Assembly (NCBI GenBank): GCA_022457155.1
Contig: JAJGOT010000499.1
Location: forward strand, 166,001-230,000
Source: Cladopsammia gracilis
Taxonomy: Eukaryota > Cnidaria > Anthozoa > Scleractinia > Dendrophylliidae
DNA length: 64,000 nucleotides
Direction of reading: 5' to 3'
The notes under the pieces were generated by a model. The model had not been told where the DNA came from, did not search any database, and saw nothing but the letters and a program-made list of their open reading frames with translations. Positions 53,432-61,628 of this stretch are shown here, one piece after another (position 1 is the first letter of the stretch; each line of letters starts with the position of its first letter). The position numbers were made by a program, and so were the translations under genes.

Positions 53432-54688
53432 ATGTCGTTTAGAACAAGTGAATATCTGCAAAGATATGAGTTGGTACGATTCCAACTTGATGATGTAATC
53501 AGAGCCCCAGCTAACAATCAACACCAAGTGAAAAATGGGTATAAATTCACGATCAATGATCGATCGAGTTTCTACGATTGGTACAATGCTTATTTCGAGG
53601 TGCAGTTCCAGGTACAAAAATTGGCCGATGGTACAGCCTATGCTGATGATAAGGTGACAGTTATTAATGGAGCCCATAGTTTGATTAGTCACATCATGAT
53701 AAAAAGTGCTGGGAAAATTGTGTATGATACTGATAATCTCCATAAAGTGACTTATGCAAAGAACCTGCTTGAATATAGTGACGATTTTGCTCGTAGTGTT
53801 GCTAAAAACTCTTTATGGTATTTGGACACAGATAACACTACAGCTAATACCAATACAGGGTTTGAGTCAAGACGTCTTTTAACGACAGGTAACCATGATG
53901 TCAATGTAGTCATACCTCTTAATCGTTACAGTTTCTTCGAAGAGCTAGAGGGTCGAATGTTAGTCCCAATGCAACTTCAGTTTAATATACAGTTACAGAA
54001 TGACAATGAATTAATATTTAAGGCAGGTGCAGTAGATGACGGACGAGTTGTTATTGATAGATTACTACTTTGGGTACCAAAATTGACACCAAAAGACAGT
54101 CTCTACGATAAGTTTGTTAGTTCTTTTTTGAAAGATGATAAATGGACATATCTGAGAGAAATGTATGAGGTGTCCGCACCAACACATAGCAGTGGATTCT
54201 TCCAGATATCATCCAGTATTGATAATGTTAAGGCTATATTTGTATATCTACAAAGAGCTAAAACAAACAATGCAGAGGCGAATCCGTACCTGTTTGACAC
54301 TTTTAAAGTAAATTCAGGTGATAATGCTTGCAGTCTTACAACATGCAGATTGGAATACGGCAATGGAGTATTCTACCCAGAGACTGAATACGATTCAGAA
54401 TCAAAAGTAAGGATCTTCAATGATTTAATGTCCTATGGTATGAGAAAGAATGATTACAACAGCGGTACACAGCTTAACCTATCGAATTACAATGGTCTCT
54501 ATCCACTAATCTATTTCGATCTATCATATCAAACAGAGAAAGTAACAAGAGACCCAAAGCAGTTGATCTTCAGGTATAAACTGAACGCCAATAGTGCTGG
54601 AAATAGTCCTTTCAGCATACATGCTATAGTCCTATATGAAGAGACAGTTGTCATTGACAAAGTGGGAAATGAATTGGTTATAGTGTAA
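53432..54688 (+). CDS. Major capsid protein (double jelly-roll type)
   Basis: A 418-residue protein, MSFRTSEYLQRYELVRFQLD at its start. Conserved capsid text includes DRSSFYDWYNAYFEVQFQVQ, GAHSLISHIMIKSAGKIVYD, LIPLNRYSFFEELEGRMLV-like text (VVIPLNRYSFFEELEGRMLV), LQFNIQLQNDNELIF, VIDRLLLWVPKLTPKDSLYD and PLIYFDLSYQTEKVTRDPKQ. Length and pattern match the Polinton/adintovirus hexon-like capsid protein that forms pseudo-hexameric capsomers. The reading frame is intact, so the capsid module is better preserved than the integrase and polymerase. Confidence 0.9.
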   Translation: MSFRTSEYLQRYELVRFQLDDVIRAPANNQHQVKNGYKFTINDRSSFYDWYNAYFEVQFQVQKLADGTAYADDKVTVINGAHSLISHIMIKSAGKIVYDTDNLHKVTYAKNLLEYSDDFARSVAKNSLWYLDTDNTTANTNTGFESRRLLTTGNHDVNVVIPLNRYSFFEELEGRMLVPMQLQFNIQLQNDNELIFKAGAVDDGRVVIDRLLLWVPKLTPKDSLYDKFVSSFLKDDKWTYLREMYEVSAPTHSSGFFQISSSIDNVKAIFVYLQRAKTNNAEANPYLFDTFKVNSGDNACSLTTCRLEYGNGVFYPETEYDSESKVRIFNDLMSYGMRKNDYNSGTQLNLSNYNGLYPLIYFDLSYQTEKVTRDPKQLIFRYKLNANSAGNSPFSIHAIVLYEETVVIDKVGNELVIV

Positions 54689-54743
54689 AAAGTAATAAAT
54701 TACTAATCAAATAATATCATTATTTCATATGTTTTATAACCAG

Positions 54744-54774
54744 AAAATTATATAACATATATTATATACAAAAA
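54744..54774 (+). promoter_or_regulatory. ATATAAC promoter motif
   Basis: ATTATATAACATATATTATA then an A-rich leader precedes the pX-like ATG. Confidence 0.5.
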
Positions 54775-55599
54775 ATGACTCAACTTTATGAGATTAATGT
54801 GAAATTGTCTGACAATCAAAAGAAAAATCTTAGCAATGCTTTCCATAAAAGGGAAACGATCGTTCTCAGGCTTTCAAACGACTCTCTTCGTGGTAATGAT
54901 ACTCTACATGTCCCGGCAATGGTGAAAAAAAGGTTGGAGAAAAATCGACTATTGAATAAGGGTATGGACATTAAGCTTGTGAAAACAAATATTAGAAAAC
55001 AAGTCGGTGGAAGTTTGTTAACTACCATTCTAACCCTCGGACGTGCAGCTTTACCTACTATTGGTAAAACCCTTGGTCTATCAGCTCTAGCCGGCTTGGC
55101 TTCTGAAGGTGCTTCTCAAGTGGTTAAAGCGATATCAGGAAAAGGCATACAGTCTGGTGGTTTTCTCATACCACAAGAAAAAATCAATAAGCTAATAGAA
55201 TATAAGCATCTTTTATCGACGAAACAAAAACAGGATATATTGAATGCCCTTCAATCAGGTTCGGGTGTTCATATCACACCAACAAAAACACAATCAGGAG
55301 GATTTTTAGGCACTCTGTTGGCAAGCATTGGTGTTCCATTACTCCTAAATGCTCTAACTGGTAAAACTGGTAGCGGTGCTCCACGAATGGGAACTAGTAA
55401 GAAAAAGGGCATGGGCGCACCAAGAATTGGTGTATATAGACCACCACCGCCATTTTATGGGAGTTGGCCCGATAATACGATAGGTATGGGGGTAAAAAAA
55501 AAAGCTCCAAAGAAAAAGACAACAAAAAGAGGCGAAGGCTTGCTATTAGGGAAAAACAGCCCATTCAATGGCATCCCACTACTAGGGGCAATACTGTAA
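54775..55599 (+). CDS. pX-like virion protein
   Basis: A 274-residue protein. It has an N-terminal domain (MTQLYEINVKLSDNQKKNLS) that ends near KLVKTNIRKQVGGS. A hydrophobic glycine/alanine-rich segment follows (LLTTILTLGRAALPTIGKTL, GLSALAGLASEGASQVVKAI), then GFLIPQEKINKLIEYKHLLS, a second hydrophobic segment (GFLGTLLASIGVPLLLNAL), a proline-rich stretch (IGVYRPPPPFYGSWPD) and the C-terminus GLLLGKNSPFNGIPLLGAIL. The order matches Polinton pX-type proteins, thought to be membrane-active or DNA-associated virion components. ISGKG and QSGSG are candidate protease sites. A 10-A run at 55494-55503 lies where a -1 shift would enter the protease frame. Confidence 0.7.
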   Translation: MTQLYEINVKLSDNQKKNLSNAFHKRETIVLRLSNDSLRGNDTLHVPAMVKKRLEKNRLLNKGMDIKLVKTNIRKQVGGSLLTTILTLGRAALPTIGKTLGLSALAGLASEGASQVVKAISGKGIQSGGFLIPQEKINKLIEYKHLLSTKQKQDILNALQSGSGVHITPTKTQSGGFLGTLLASIGVPLLLNALTGKTGSGAPRMGTSKKKGMGAPRIGVYRPPPPFYGSWPDNTIGMGVKKKAPKKKTTKRGEGLLLGKNSPFNGIPLLGAIL

Positions 55600-56057
55600 A
55601 ACCGAAATTCCACAAAGACATCCCGTTAAGTAATCATGATCTAATAAAATGGTGCAGATATTTAAACATTCCAATCAGTGATGTTCTGTCAAGGGATGAA
55701 AGAGTTCCACATAATCATAGCCAAGCATTATTTATTTACAATCTGGAACCTAGTTATATGGCAGGATCTCATTGGGTTACAACTTATGTAAAAGACAACG
55801 TGATAAATTATTTTGACAGTTTTGGTATGCCTCCATTTCAAGAGATCGTAAATCATGCAAAAAGAAAGAATTTAACTCTGTTACATCAAAATAATCAAAT
55901 TCAAAACATAAAAACGTCTACATGTGGCTACTTCTGTTTATACTTTCTGAACGAAATGAATAAGGGGAATTCGTATTATAATTTATTGCAAGTATTTGAC
56001 ATATATGATACAATGAAGAATGAGAGATTCCTCGAACATTATTTCAGAAATATCTAA
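55590..56057 (+). CDS. Adenain-like cysteine protease, start not ATG
   Basis: This enzyme matures virion proteins. From the internal ATG at 55758 the frame has SHWV (catalytic His, residue 5), NYFDSFG (Asp, 20), a QNNQIQN oxyanion-Gln region and STCGYFC (catalytic Cys, 56), the order of the adenain (C5/C48-like) fold. Family-typical N-terminal sequence (DIPLSNHDLIKWCRYLNIPI, VLSRDERVPHNHSQALFIYN) is present upstream in the same frame, so 55758 is too short. No ATG exists between the stop at 55473-55475 and that region. The missing start suggests -1 frameshifting from the pX gene, a mutated start codon, or decay. Confidence 0.85.
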   Translation, partial: NTVKPKFHKDIPLSNHDLIKWCRYLNIPISDVLSRDERVPHNHSQALFIYNLEPSYMAGSHWVTTYVKDNVINYFDSFGMPPFQEIVNHAKRKNLTLLHQNNQIQNIKTSTCGYFCLYFLNEMNKGNSYYNLLQVFDIYDTMKNERFLEHYFRNI

Positions 56058-56069
56058 CTTATATATATA

Positions 56070-56228
56070 ATGGTAAAATCATATTGTGTTAGACAGAAGA
56101 AAGTCACTGAATGTGTTCCAGGAAGCGAACGATATGTGAAAACTAAAAATGGTCGAACTATGTTGAAATGCACTTGTGCTGAATGTGGTATAACAAAGAC
56201 TAAATTTGTTAAAAAAAAGGGAAACTAA
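56070..56228 (+). CDS. Small zinc-ribbon protein, N-terminal part of the phospholipase fusion
   Basis: 52 residues from ATG 56070: MVKSYCVRQKKVTECVPGSE, then LKCTCAECGITKTKF and a Lys-rich end. Four cysteines (6, 34, 36, 39) or a subset could bind one zinc. The frame closes inside an A8 run followed by TAA (56226). The next frame (-1) stays open into the phospholipase A2 domain, so the two are probably one protein made by -1 frameshifting or separated by an indel. Preceded by the initiator TTATATATATAATG. Confidence 0.75.
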   Translation: MVKSYCVRQKKVTECVPGSERYVKTKNGRTMLKCTCAECGITKTKFVKKKGN

Positions 56229-56251
56229 AAGGCCCGTCTGAAGGGGCGGGC
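56211..56251 (+). promoter_or_regulatory. Candidate -1 ribosomal frameshift site
   Basis: In the zinc-ribbon frame the bases read A-AAA-AAG (56213-56219), a canonical slippery heptamer. After 12 nt comes GCCCGTC-TGAAGG-GGCGGGC (56232-56251), able to form a 7-bp stem (one G-T pair) in an otherwise AT-rich element. The zero-frame stop lies in between, at 56226. Confidence 0.5.
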
Positions 56252-56815
56252 TTATATGATATAGCAAATTCCCACAGTCTTGGTGAAACTGCAGCTAAAA
56301 GCGCTTTAAAAGGTTTGTATAATTTAGGTAGAATTGGTGCTTCAAAGGCTATTAAATCAGATTTTGCTAAACAAAAGATCAAAGGTATGGCTAACAAATA
56401 TCTGGATCAAGCCTTAGATAGTTTAACTTCAGATATTAGTAAGAAACTAGATCCATTGCATAAAGGTAGTGGGATCGATATTCATAAGGCCATTGGGAAG
56501 CTTCCGAAACCAAAAGGAGGGTGGACATTACCCGGTCATAAATATACTGGGCCTTATAATGATTTAGAGAGTCAAGTTAAATATAACCCAACCACTGGCC
56601 AAATATTAGAAATATATGACCAACCTACAGGAAGAACGGATGCCATTGCCATGCAGCACGATGTCGATTATTCAGTCTGCAAGGATGATAGGAAATGTAA
56701 AAATAAGGCAGACCGAAAAATGGTTCAAGCTTTAGACAACGTACCATACAATGAAAGACAATGGGGTCATTGGTTGGCTAGAAACACGATTGATGTAAAA
56801 CAAAAACTTGGATAA
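56213..56815 (+). CDS. Phospholipase A2-domain virion protein
   Basis: Open from just after a TAA at 56210-56212, with no ATG before the conserved part. N-terminal region: GKLKGPSEGAGLYDIANSHS and an Ala-rich helix, then SKKLDPLHKGSGIDIHKAIG. The PLA2 core follows: LPGHKYTGPYNDLESQ (calcium-loop-like YTGPYN) and AMQHDVDYSVCKDDRKCKNK (catalytic HD-x-x-Y), as in parvovirus VP1-type and Polinton phospholipases that aid membrane crossing. A TAA ends it at 56813-56815. The same frame continues basic for a further 17 codons, so the stop may be a late nonsense mutation. Expressed on its own or as a fusion to the upstream zinc ribbon. Confidence 0.82.
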   Translation, partial: KKGKLKGPSEGAGLYDIANSHSLGETAAKSALKGLYNLGRIGASKAIKSDFAKQKIKGMANKYLDQALDSLTSDISKKLDPLHKGSGIDIHKAIGKLPKPKGGWTLPGHKYTGPYNDLESQVKYNPTTGQILEIYDQPTGRTDAIAMQHDVDYSVCKDDRKCKNKADRKMVQALDNVPYNERQWGHWLARNTIDVKQKLG

Positions 56816-56830
56816 GGTCTTGGTGTTAAA

Positions 56831-57777
56831 CAAAAAAGGAAGTCAAAAAACTTGAAGCGGCGTTGAGTAAAAATGATTGGGCTCAACAATTAGCCGATGA
56901 ATTACATAAGCCAATCAAACGAAAATTTAAAACAAGAAGAATTATTGTTAATGGAATAGATGATATTTGGAGTGCTGACCTTGTTTTCAAAATGGAATAA
57001 AGGATATAGATATTTGTTAAACATCATTGATGTGTTTTCGAAATTTGCTTGGAGCATTCCTATTAAAAATAAAACAGGTGATACAATCACTGAATCATTT
57101 GATGATGTTATTAAAAAATCCAAACGGAAACCTAAATTTATTTGGGTAGACCAAGGATCTGAATTCTATAATAAAACTTTCAAAGACTGGTTAAAGAAAA
57201 ATAATATTGAGATGTATTCTACTTTCAATGAGGGTTTAACAGAACATTAAAATCTAAAATGTGGAAACAATTTACAGCTCAAAATACAACACAATGTTTA
57301 GACATGTTACCAAAACTATTAAATGAATACAACAGTACAAAGCATTCAAGTATTAAAATGAAACCTATTGAAGCATCTATGAAAAAGAATGAAGGTTTAG
57401 TATATTTCAATTTATACGGTGATATGCAAACATCAAAACAGAAGCCGAAATTCAAAATAGGCGATAAGGTTAGGATAAGCAAATACAAAAGACCAGTTTT
57501 TGATAAGGGTTATACAAGCAATTTTAGTGAAGAAATATTTATTGTTGATAAAATTCAAAACACAACACCAGTCACTTACAAACTAAAGGATCTCAATGAT
57601 GAAGAGATACAAGGGAGTTTCTATCAACAGGAGTTATTGAAAGCTAAACAACATGTTTTTCGTATAGATAAGGTTATCAAAAGAGACTATAAGAAAAAAC
57701 AAGCTTTGGTATCATGGTCTGGTTATCCAAAAGAATTTAATTCATGGATACCGTTAAAAGATGTCAAAAATATATAA
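56831..57777 (+). pseudogene. Polinton integrase with chromodomain, broken by two deletions
   Basis: Three frames in sequence. The first (56831-57000) gives SKNDWAQQLADELHKPI and GIDDIWSADLV (first catalytic Asp of the retroviral-type core). A short deletion shifts to 56960-57250: NKGYRYLLNIIDVFSKFAWS and KFIWVDQGSEFYN (second Asp). The frame stops at TEH. The third frame carries KSKMWKQFTAQNTTQCLDML, YNSTKHSSIKMKPIEASM, and ends in a chromodomain (FRIDKVIKRDYKKKQALVSW, SGYPKEFNSWIPL). At about 57228-57240 the residues that should hold the catalytic Glu are missing, so a second deletion removed the third acidic residue. The enzyme cannot be active. Confidence 0.88.
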
Positions 57778-57791
57778 TGTTTATATATATC

Positions 57792-57971
57792 ATGAGTGGC
57801 ATTGAGAAATATAACAAAAAAATAAAGTTTCAAATTCAGGAATGTGAAGATGAAATAGACAATCTTCATGATAAAATATATGATAATGAGCGTAGATTGG
57901 ATCTGTTACAATATAAAAAGAAATTATTGAAACTTTATCATAAAAAATACATGAAATTGATGAAGATATAA
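57792..57971 (+). CDS. Small coiled-coil protein
   Basis: 59 residues from ATG 57792, which follows TTTATATATATC. The sequence MSGIEKYNKKIKFQIQECED, DEIDNLHDKIYDNERRLDLL is one continuous charged coiled coil. Function unknown. It is typical of small genes between integrase and polymerase in these elements. Confidence 0.5.
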   Translation: MSGIEKYNKKIKFQIQECEDEIDNLHDKIYDNERRLDLLQYKKKLLKLYHKKYMKLMKI

Positions 57972-58166
57972 CATTGAAACAGTTATTGAATATTATCTGC
58001 AATGAGATAGAAAACAATAGATATGATGATGAATGTAATGTGTTGAAACAAACCAAAGTTGATAATATAGCTGAATTGAAAACTGAAATATGGGTATAAA
58101 TTAAAAATACTATAAATTATTTAAACGCACTAAAATGACTTAAAAAAATAATCATACTATATAGTA

Positions 58167-58379
58167 ATGGAAAAACAATCAAGGGGAAGACCTAAAAAGT
58201 ATATAACTGATGAAGAAAAACGTATTATGGGACGTGTTTATTGTAAGAAGTATAATGACAACCCAGAGAATTAATATCACTGTATTGAATGCAATAAATA
58301 TTTCCATCCTGCAAGTAAATATAAACACAATAAAACTAGAATTCATCAATTGAATTCACAAAAATACAACAACGAATAA
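58167..58379 (+). pseudogene. Small zinc-finger-like protein with internal stop
   Basis: From ATG 58167 (after CATACTATATAGTA) the frame reads MEKQSRGRPKKYITDEEKRI, then GRVYCKKYNDNPEN, a TAA at 58272-58274, then YHCIECNKYFHPASKYKHNK and a stop at 58377. The post-stop part contains C-x-x-C and H residues of a C2H2-like finger, so the stop is probably a single mutation in a 70-codon gene. GRPKKY is an AT-hook-like motif. Confidence 0.5.
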
Positions 58380-58491
58380 CACAAGAATATCATAAAAAGA
58401 TAATCATATGACCAATCATATATGATTATCTCAAATTATTTCCAAAATGATTCCAAAAATAAACGCACTATGAAAATGACTTAAAGAAATA

Positions 58492-58518
58492 TTATATATA
58501 GTTATATATATATATAGA
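58492..58518 (+). promoter_or_regulatory. AT-rich initiator upstream of the polymerase gene
   Basis: TTATATATAGTTATATATAT runs into the ATG with no TATAAC, like the VLTF3-like gene. This fits a non-late class for replication genes. Confidence 0.4.
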
Positions 58519-60790
58519 ATGAATTTTGAAACATCCCAACTTATGAAACTTAAGAAGTCAGAACTAATTAAACTGTTAATGAAACAGAATGCTAAACCAG
58601 CTCCTAAAATTATAATAGGGGATGACGAAAAACAACGTAGGAGACCAGTGCCTACACCAAGACAAACAGTAAAAGAATTGGTTGACTATTTTGAGAGGAA
58701 AAGATTACCACCCCCACCTTCTGAATGGTTAGAAGAAATAGAACAATTAAAAAAGACACCAATTCCAGCTCCAAGGACTAAGATAGAGCAAACAGACAAA
58801 GCTCTAAAAGGTTATACTAAATCCTTCGAAATTACATTAAAGAATAATAAAGACCCTTTAACACAATTACAACAAACAAGAAAAGGTATTGAAAACCATT
58901 TTAAAACCCTACTAAGTGATACAAAAGGAATTAAATTTGTTGAAACACTAAAGGTCACATTTGAGAAACTAGCTGGTGATGAAATAGTGTCTAAGACTGC
59001 ATATTTTAACAGTGTGGCTCAGACGATTATTAACCACATAGAAATCGCTGAAGCGTTACAATTGTCTAAACAACAGATATTAAATAGTGTAGCTCAATGG
59101 ATTTCTGAGGGTTCTGGATGGACAATTAGATCTATTGACAACCACTATATTAATATTGTTAAATACGAACCATTAAAGGGATCATCTTACATTCAATTAC
59201 CTTCAGAACTAAGAAATAGTGCTAAGGGATTGATAAACATGAAAAATAAAGACAATGAATGCTTTAGATGGTGTCACATTAGACATTTGAATCCTCAAGA
59301 CAAATACCCACAGAGAATTAAAAAAGTTGACAAGCAATTCATTGAAAATTTAGATTATTCGGGGATTGAATTCCCAGTCACCACCAAACAGTACAACAAG
59401 ATTGAAAAACAAAATAATATCAACATAAATGTTTTCGGTTATGAAGATAAACAACCATATCCAATTTATGTCTCAAAAGAAAAATATGCAGACGGTATGA
59501 ATCTGCTTCTTATAACAGAAAATGAAAACAAGCACTATGTCTTGATTAAAGATTTTAACAAGTTAATGTACAATCAGACAAAACACAAAGAAAGAAAACA
59601 TTTCTGCATGTATTGTCTTCAATGCTTCAGCTCTGAAAGAGTATTAACTGATCATAAAGAAAACTGTATACAAGTGAATGGCACACAAGCGATAAAAATG
59701 CCTGAGAAGGATAATAATATACTAATGAAAACAAGCACTATGTCTTGATTAAAGATTTTAACAAGTTAATGTACAATCAGACAAAACACAAAGAAAGAAA
59801 ACATTTCTGCATGTATTGTCTTCAATGCTTCAGCTCTGAAAGAGTATTAACTGATCATAAAGAAAACTGTATACAAGTGAATGGCACACAAGCGATAAAA
59901 ATGCCTGAGAAGGATAATAATATACTAAGATTCAACAACTTTCATAAACAACTACCAGTACCATTCGTCATTTATGCAGATTTTGAGGCTATTACTGAAA
60001 AAATACATGGTTGTCAACCCAATAATGATAAATCATACACACAGGCTTATCAGAGGCATACAGACTGTGGATACGGCTATAAGATTGTTTGTTGTTATGA
60101 TGATAAATATAGTAAAGATGCAAAAACATATAGAGGTGAAAAAGCTGTATATAAATTTATGGAAGCTATGCTGGATGAAGTTAAATATTGTAAAAATATT
60201 ATGAAAAAGGAATTTAACAAACCATTAAAAATGACAAAAGATGATGAAGAGGAATTTCAAAAAGCTAAAGAATGTCATATTTGTGATAAAAAATATACTG
60301 AAAAAGACATTCAAGTTCGAGATCACTGTCATATTACTGGTCAGTATAGAGGATCAGCTCATCAAGAATGTAATCTGAAACTTAGAGTAAATCCAGCAGA
60401 GATAAAAATTCCTGTTATATTCCATAATCTAAGAGGTCATGATAGTCATTTTATAATGCAAGAGATTGGTGAAATTGTTAAGAAGCACACATATACAAAT
60501 AAGAAAGGTGAAAAGTGTCAAATGAATCTCAATGCCATACCTAACAACATGGAGAAGTATATGGCTTTCATGTTGGGTAATCATCTAACCTTCATTGATA
60601 GTTTCCAATTTATGAGCTCTAGCTTGGAAAAACTAGTGAGTAATCTACCAAGAGAATCATTAAAATATACCTCTCAAAAATTCAAAGGTAAAAGCTGGAT
60701 TTGATGGCTCGAAAAGGAGTATATCCTTATGACTACATGGACATTTTTGATAAATTCAATGAAAAGCTACCACCGAAAGAAAAATTTTAC
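58519..60790 (+). pseudogene. Protein-primed DNA polymerase B, N-terminal and exonuclease parts
   Basis: Starts with ATG 58519. The N-terminal region has proline-rich stretches (RRPVPTPRQTVKELVDYFER, TPIPAPRTK), a helical domain, and GSSYIQLPSELRNSAKGLIN / CFRWCHIRHLNPQDKYPQRI typical of Polinton polymerases. A zinc-finger-like FCMYCLQCFSSERVLTDHKE follows. The 203-bp segment carrying the finger is tandemly duplicated (59521-59926), which shifts the frame. In the second frame come Exo I (VPFVIYADFEAIT), a Cys/His-rich insert (CHICDKKYTEKDIQVRDHCH) and Exo II (IPVIFHNLRGHDSHFIM). Another shift at about 60700 leads to RKGVYPYDYMDIFDKFNEKL. The palm motifs are not in this part. Confidence 0.9.
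59521..59926 (+). repeat. 203-bp tandem duplication inside the polymerase gene
   Basis: AATGAAAACAAGCACTATGT begins at 59521 and again at 59724. The two copies appear identical over their whole 203 bp, through ATAATAATATACTA. Because 203 is not a multiple of 3, it breaks the reading frame. The lack of divergence indicates a recent event. Confidence 0.97.
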
Positions 60791-61625
60791 GTAATATATC
60801 AACAACGAGTGCGAGGGTTTCATCAGGGGTTCCAAACACCGAGAAACAGATGAAAGCACGAGGCCGCTTCGGCCGAGTGCTTTTATTGTTTCGAGGTGTT
60901 TGGAACCCCTGATGAAACCCGAAGCACGAGTTTTTGATATAGCTTCTCAAATGAACAATACAGAATTATTCACTGTTAGTTTTTTTGGCTTTGTCCTTTT
61001 AAAATGCCGTCACATGCATAATTTTATTGAGCTTGTTGTGTTTCGCCATTTGGTATGAGACCATGTGCGAAGCAGAAGCGTCTCGGTTTAGCGAGGCCAA
61101 AACGGTTGTCGAAGAAGAATATTTAGTCGATGAAGCTATTCCCCCGTCAACGAAATATAAAAAAAACAAATGGGCAACATCCATTTTCTATGAATGGCAA
61201 ACTACTCGGACGGTTCAAGTTCCCGTTCTCTGAGATTCGGGAGGAATGTTTAAGGACTATGATTTACCAAGATTATGTCGCTTTCTGCTCGTATTGAAGA
61301 AATGGACGCATTGAATGAACGTAAGGAAAGCAATTTATATTTATTTTGCTCAGTTGGTTTTGGATATTCTGTAATTGCCTTTTGGGATTACAAAAGCTTG
61401 TCTATTCACTTCGGTGTTTGTTTCATTAATATTTAAATTAGGATAACCCTGTACCACATGGGTTTGACGTTTTATGAAACTCTAGAGTTTGATATTTCAT
61501 CAAACTATCGTGGAAAGGCCTCTGTCCAGTGTTTCATCGGGGTTTCAAACCATATGCACCTGACCAAATTGGGGTATCCTGATTGGCTTGTAACTTGATG
61601 AATTATTAATGAGTTTGAGAAAGCA
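60791..61625. mobile_element. Palindromic element inserted into the polymerase gene
   Basis: Polymerase coding stops at LPPKEKFY (60790) and resumes at about 61632. The insert begins with a near-perfect 146-bp palindrome (60796-60941): GGGTTTCATCAGGGGTTCCA on one arm mirrors TGGAACCCCTGATGAAACCC on the other, around GAGGCCGCTTCGGCC. A related piece (TTTCATCGGGGTTTCAAACC) recurs near 61536, close to the other edge. The interior carries a partial ORF. Confidence 0.75.
61051..61260 (+). CDS. Partial ORF resembling the N-terminus of Crypton/ZMYM-type proteins
   Basis: The plus strand reads MCEAEASRFSEAKTVVEEEY, LVDEAIPPSTKYKKNKWATS, then IFYEWQTTRT and a stop. A shifted frame continues with GMFKDYDL. 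The pattern RFSE...P-x-S-T-K-x...W-A-x-x-x-F-x-x-W occurs in many cnidarian proteins of the Crypton-derived (KCTD1/ZMYM-like) group. It is probably an exon or fragment captured by the inserted element. Low certainty. Confidence 0.3.
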
Positions 61626-61628
61626 TTT

